Assembly (NCBI GenBank): GCA_003260075.1
Contig: QLIY01000279.1
Location: 62,001 to 126,000, forward strand
Direction of reading: 5' to 3'
DNA length: 64,000 nucleotides
Origin: Phallusia mammillata
Lineage: Eukaryota; Chordata; Ascidiacea; Phlebobranchia; Ascidiidae
Part shown: piece by piece, positions 62,501 through 64,000 of the stretch
How positions within the stretch are numbered: position 1 is the first letter of the stretch
Layout of the letters: each line of letters starts with the position of its first letter
Notes under the pieces: model-generated
Seen by the model: only the letters and a program-made list of their open reading frames with translations
The model's database searches: none
Told to the model about the DNA's origin: nothing
Made by a program: the position numbers and the translations under genes

Positions 62501-63929
62501 TTATGTGTGTGTTTTAAAAACGATTTCATGTCTCTTTGTACAAGATAAACTTAACATGACTCTGTTTTAGCTGCCCAGGATGGAATGTCCGAGATTCAAA
62601 TCCAACCAGCTGTGGAAAAGGATTTCTCTAGGCACGATACTGTGTTGTTAACTTGTTTCTACTCTGACGTTATTAGCAATCCCCAATGGCTGAGACCAAA
62701 TGGAGAAGCTGTCACCAATGATACAAAGGTAAACTGACTTTGCGATTTTTGCTTGTTTTCCATTAGCCATTTCCATCTAATACTAGTTTTACATCAGTAA
62801 ATGTCATTACAATTGCTTTTATTTCCGTTAAAAAGTGTCTTTACCATGAAAAAGTATGCACATGGTTTGCCAAAACCTGCAATTTTGTTCTCAAGTTTTT
62901 GGAACATATTTAGCACTAAATTTCTGTTGGTCAATCACCACCAAGTATTACATTTGGATTTGTGTTGTACAAATATGTCACAAAACCACCATTTGTCCGT
63001 GTGCATAAACATATGAATATTTTTACTCAGGGTTTTTCACTTGACAATGATGGAAGCAAACGGGGGGGGGGGCTGCAATTTTGTTCTCTAAATTTTTGGA
63101 ACATATTTAGCACTAAATTTCTGTTTAAAATGTACCAGTTGGTCAATCACCACCAAGTATTACATTTGGATTTGTGTTGTACAAATATGGCACAAAACCA
63201 CCATTTGTCTGTGTACATAAACATGTGAATATTTTTACTCAGGGTTTTTCACTTGACAATGATGGAAGCAAACAATTTCTTCAAATCCAAAATCTGACAG
63301 ATAACGAAGCTGGTCAATATGTCTGCCAGGGTTATGACAAAAATATTAATGAAACTATTTCAACTTCTGTAAGAGTGATTGTTTATGGTAAGTTATTGTC
63401 AAATTCAAAGGATATTATAAGCCATGCTTGTGGTCCAAATGGGCAGCCTCAGTTAGAAATCATATCACAAAAGCAAAAAAAAAAACATTTTGTGCTTTGA
63501 ACCAGTTTAAATTAATGCACAATTTTGTCAACTACGATTCAATATATTAATGCATGTTTGGTCTATGTAAATCTTAAACTCAACTCAAATGTGTTCCCCC
63601 AGTGCTTGATGACACCTGTTGTTTTTAATAAGTCCACCCCACATAACGTATTGTTACTGTGAAAAACTGTACCCAATTGCTTGCAATCTGCACCTTTTTG
63701 TCTGGCACTCCTTGTTTAAAGCCACAGTACATTTAAGTGACAGTCCGATAGTTAATGTTTCACAATTTGTTGTGTGTTTTTGCAGATCCAATCAAGTTTG
63801 TGAATATCAATGAGGTGCAGCCATTCGAACAAGATAAAACCATCACAGTTACTTGCGACGTGTCTGGAAACCCCCCTGCTACCATCACATGGACCAGAGG
63901 AAACAAAAAATTCAAAAAGGATGACACCA
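56257..63929 (+). CDS. NCAM-like immunoglobulin-superfamily protein (5' part, runs off the window)
   Basis: Secreted or cell-surface adhesion-type protein. Exon 1 (56257-56299) encodes a signal peptide, MKIGFLTLLLLGSV, and ends G/GTAAGT. After a 6.3 kb intron, exon 2 (62571-62728) continues in phase with AAQDGMSEIQIQPA and holds the first half of Ig domain 1 (LLTCFYSD, NPQWLRPNGE). Exon 3 (63243-63387) holds the second half with DNEAGQYVCQG, the D-x-G-x-Y-x-C hallmark. Exon 4 (63786-63929) starts Ig domain 2 (TITVTCDVSGNPPATITWTR) and ends at a GTAAGT donor. All phases agree. The WLRPNGE stretch and domain order resemble NCAM1/NCAM2, but many Ig adhesion proteins would look similar at this length. 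A truncated extra copy of exon 3 sits at 63031-63061. Assigning exon 1 to this gene rests on phase and signal-peptide logic only. Confidence 0.8.
56981..57327. mobile_element. hAT-type MITE, 347 bp, in the first Ig-gene intron
   Basis: The left end is CAGGGGTTCCCAACC and the right end is AGTTGGGAACACCTG, with identical 8-bp duplications CTATAGAC at 56973-56980 and 57328-57335. It shares its left terminus with the element at 48910. The interior is AT-rich without transposase coding. Confidence 0.93.
59507..59587 (+). repeat. 81-base G run
   Basis: The longest homopolymer in the window, preceded by aaaaaa and followed by ttttcttcgc. No flanking duplication is seen. The long Gly or Pro open frames across it are meaningless. 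Confidence 0.95.
60140..60207. mobile_element. Miniature hAT-type element, 68 bp
   Basis: It starts CAGGGGTTCTTAATC and ends GGTTAAGAAACACTG, flanked by GTTGAACA and GTTTAACA (8 bp, one mismatch). The interior (GGGGTACGTGTACCTC) matches the sub-terminal part of the 484-bp element at 48910. It is close to the least sequence that keeps both ends. Confidence 0.85.
60786..60950 (+). repeat. Dispersed repeat family, copy in the first Ig-gene intron
   Basis: Runs from gtttatttcgctgggt through acaatcaccaagccggaatt and gcgcaacgttaaaacgct to gggcacaattggttgatcat and cgcagctacatcgtg. This explains the spurious open frame starting near 60921. Confidence 0.7.
61210..61257 (+). repeat. Short tandem duplication
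   Basis: The segment ttgaattactggcgatttac occurs twice, separated by tggcc. It lies in the first Ig-gene intron and has no evident function. Confidence 0.85.
62877..63272 (+). repeat. G-joined duplication cutting Ig-gene exon 3
   Basis: Copies 62877-63061 and 63073-63272 flank eleven G at 63062-63072. The right copy has an insertion (taaaatgtaccag). The joint falls inside the exon copy. Confidence 0.92.
63031..63061 (+). pseudogene. Truncated copy of Ig-gene exon 3
   Basis: The first 31 bases of exon 3 (GFSLDNDGSK) with its acceptor (tttttactcag) recur here and stop at an eleven-G run at 63062-63072. The same sequence restarts upstream of the complete exon at 63243. It is a contig-end artefact or allelic duplicate, not a functional exon. 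Confidence 0.85.
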
Positions 63930-64000
63930 GTAAGTATAAGTATATGCTTCCTACTCCTGAGATTTACTGTGTTATAAATCCTGCAACTGCTTTGAATAAA

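Overview
The window is animal nuclear DNA and AT-rich. Coding exons of roughly 40-570 bp are split by GT-AG introns, with two probable GC-AG introns. Five protein-coding genes can be rebuilt exon by exon. Gene content (ERG/FLI ETS factor, SLC7A9-type transporter, ETHE1, uronyl 2-sulfotransferase-like enzyme, NCAM-like Ig protein), short to medium introns and many non-autonomous hAT elements fit an invertebrate chordate, most likely an ascidian tunicate. The species cannot be fixed from sequence alone. A few percent divergence between local duplicate segments suggests a very heterozygous donor.

Layout. 3.2-7.6 kb (minus): ERG/FLI-type ETS transcription factor with pointed (PNT) and ETS domains; its 5' end is missing and may lie near 20 kb. 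7.6-24.2 kb: no firm gene; two hAT-type elements' worth of repeat structure is not seen here beyond one hAT MITE, a diverged tandem duplication and some unassigned coding-like blocks. 24.2-32.6 kb (minus): a complete 12-exon b(0,+)-type amino acid transporter (488 aa) whose exon phases all close. 32.6-39.8 kb: intergenic. 39.8-43.3 kb (minus): complete ETHE1 persulfide dioxygenase (8 exons, 239 aa), with exon 8, exon 3 and part of exon 2 present twice. 45.9-50.6 kb (minus): uronyl 2-sulfotransferase-like type II membrane enzyme whose central reading frame does not connect cleanly to its C-terminal exons. 56.3 kb to window end (plus): start of a secreted or membrane Ig-superfamily adhesion protein that runs off the window. 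The sulfotransferase and Ig genes are divergently arranged; the other genes share the minus strand. No operon or shared pathway is evident.

The most striking structure is a set of 28 runs of 9 to 81 G, all on the + strand and none as C. Many sit exactly at the joint of a near-perfect direct duplication of local sequence (about 60 to 690 bp). Together with a lone N, an inverted copy, and split exons, this looks most like unmerged allelic contigs whose scaffold gaps were filled with G, not a biological repeat. It matters because it creates false exon copies in ETHE1 and in the Ig gene.

Mobile DNA includes four non-autonomous hAT-type elements with terminal inverted repeats and 8-bp target duplications, and a dispersed family of about 170-180 bp seen in both orientations.
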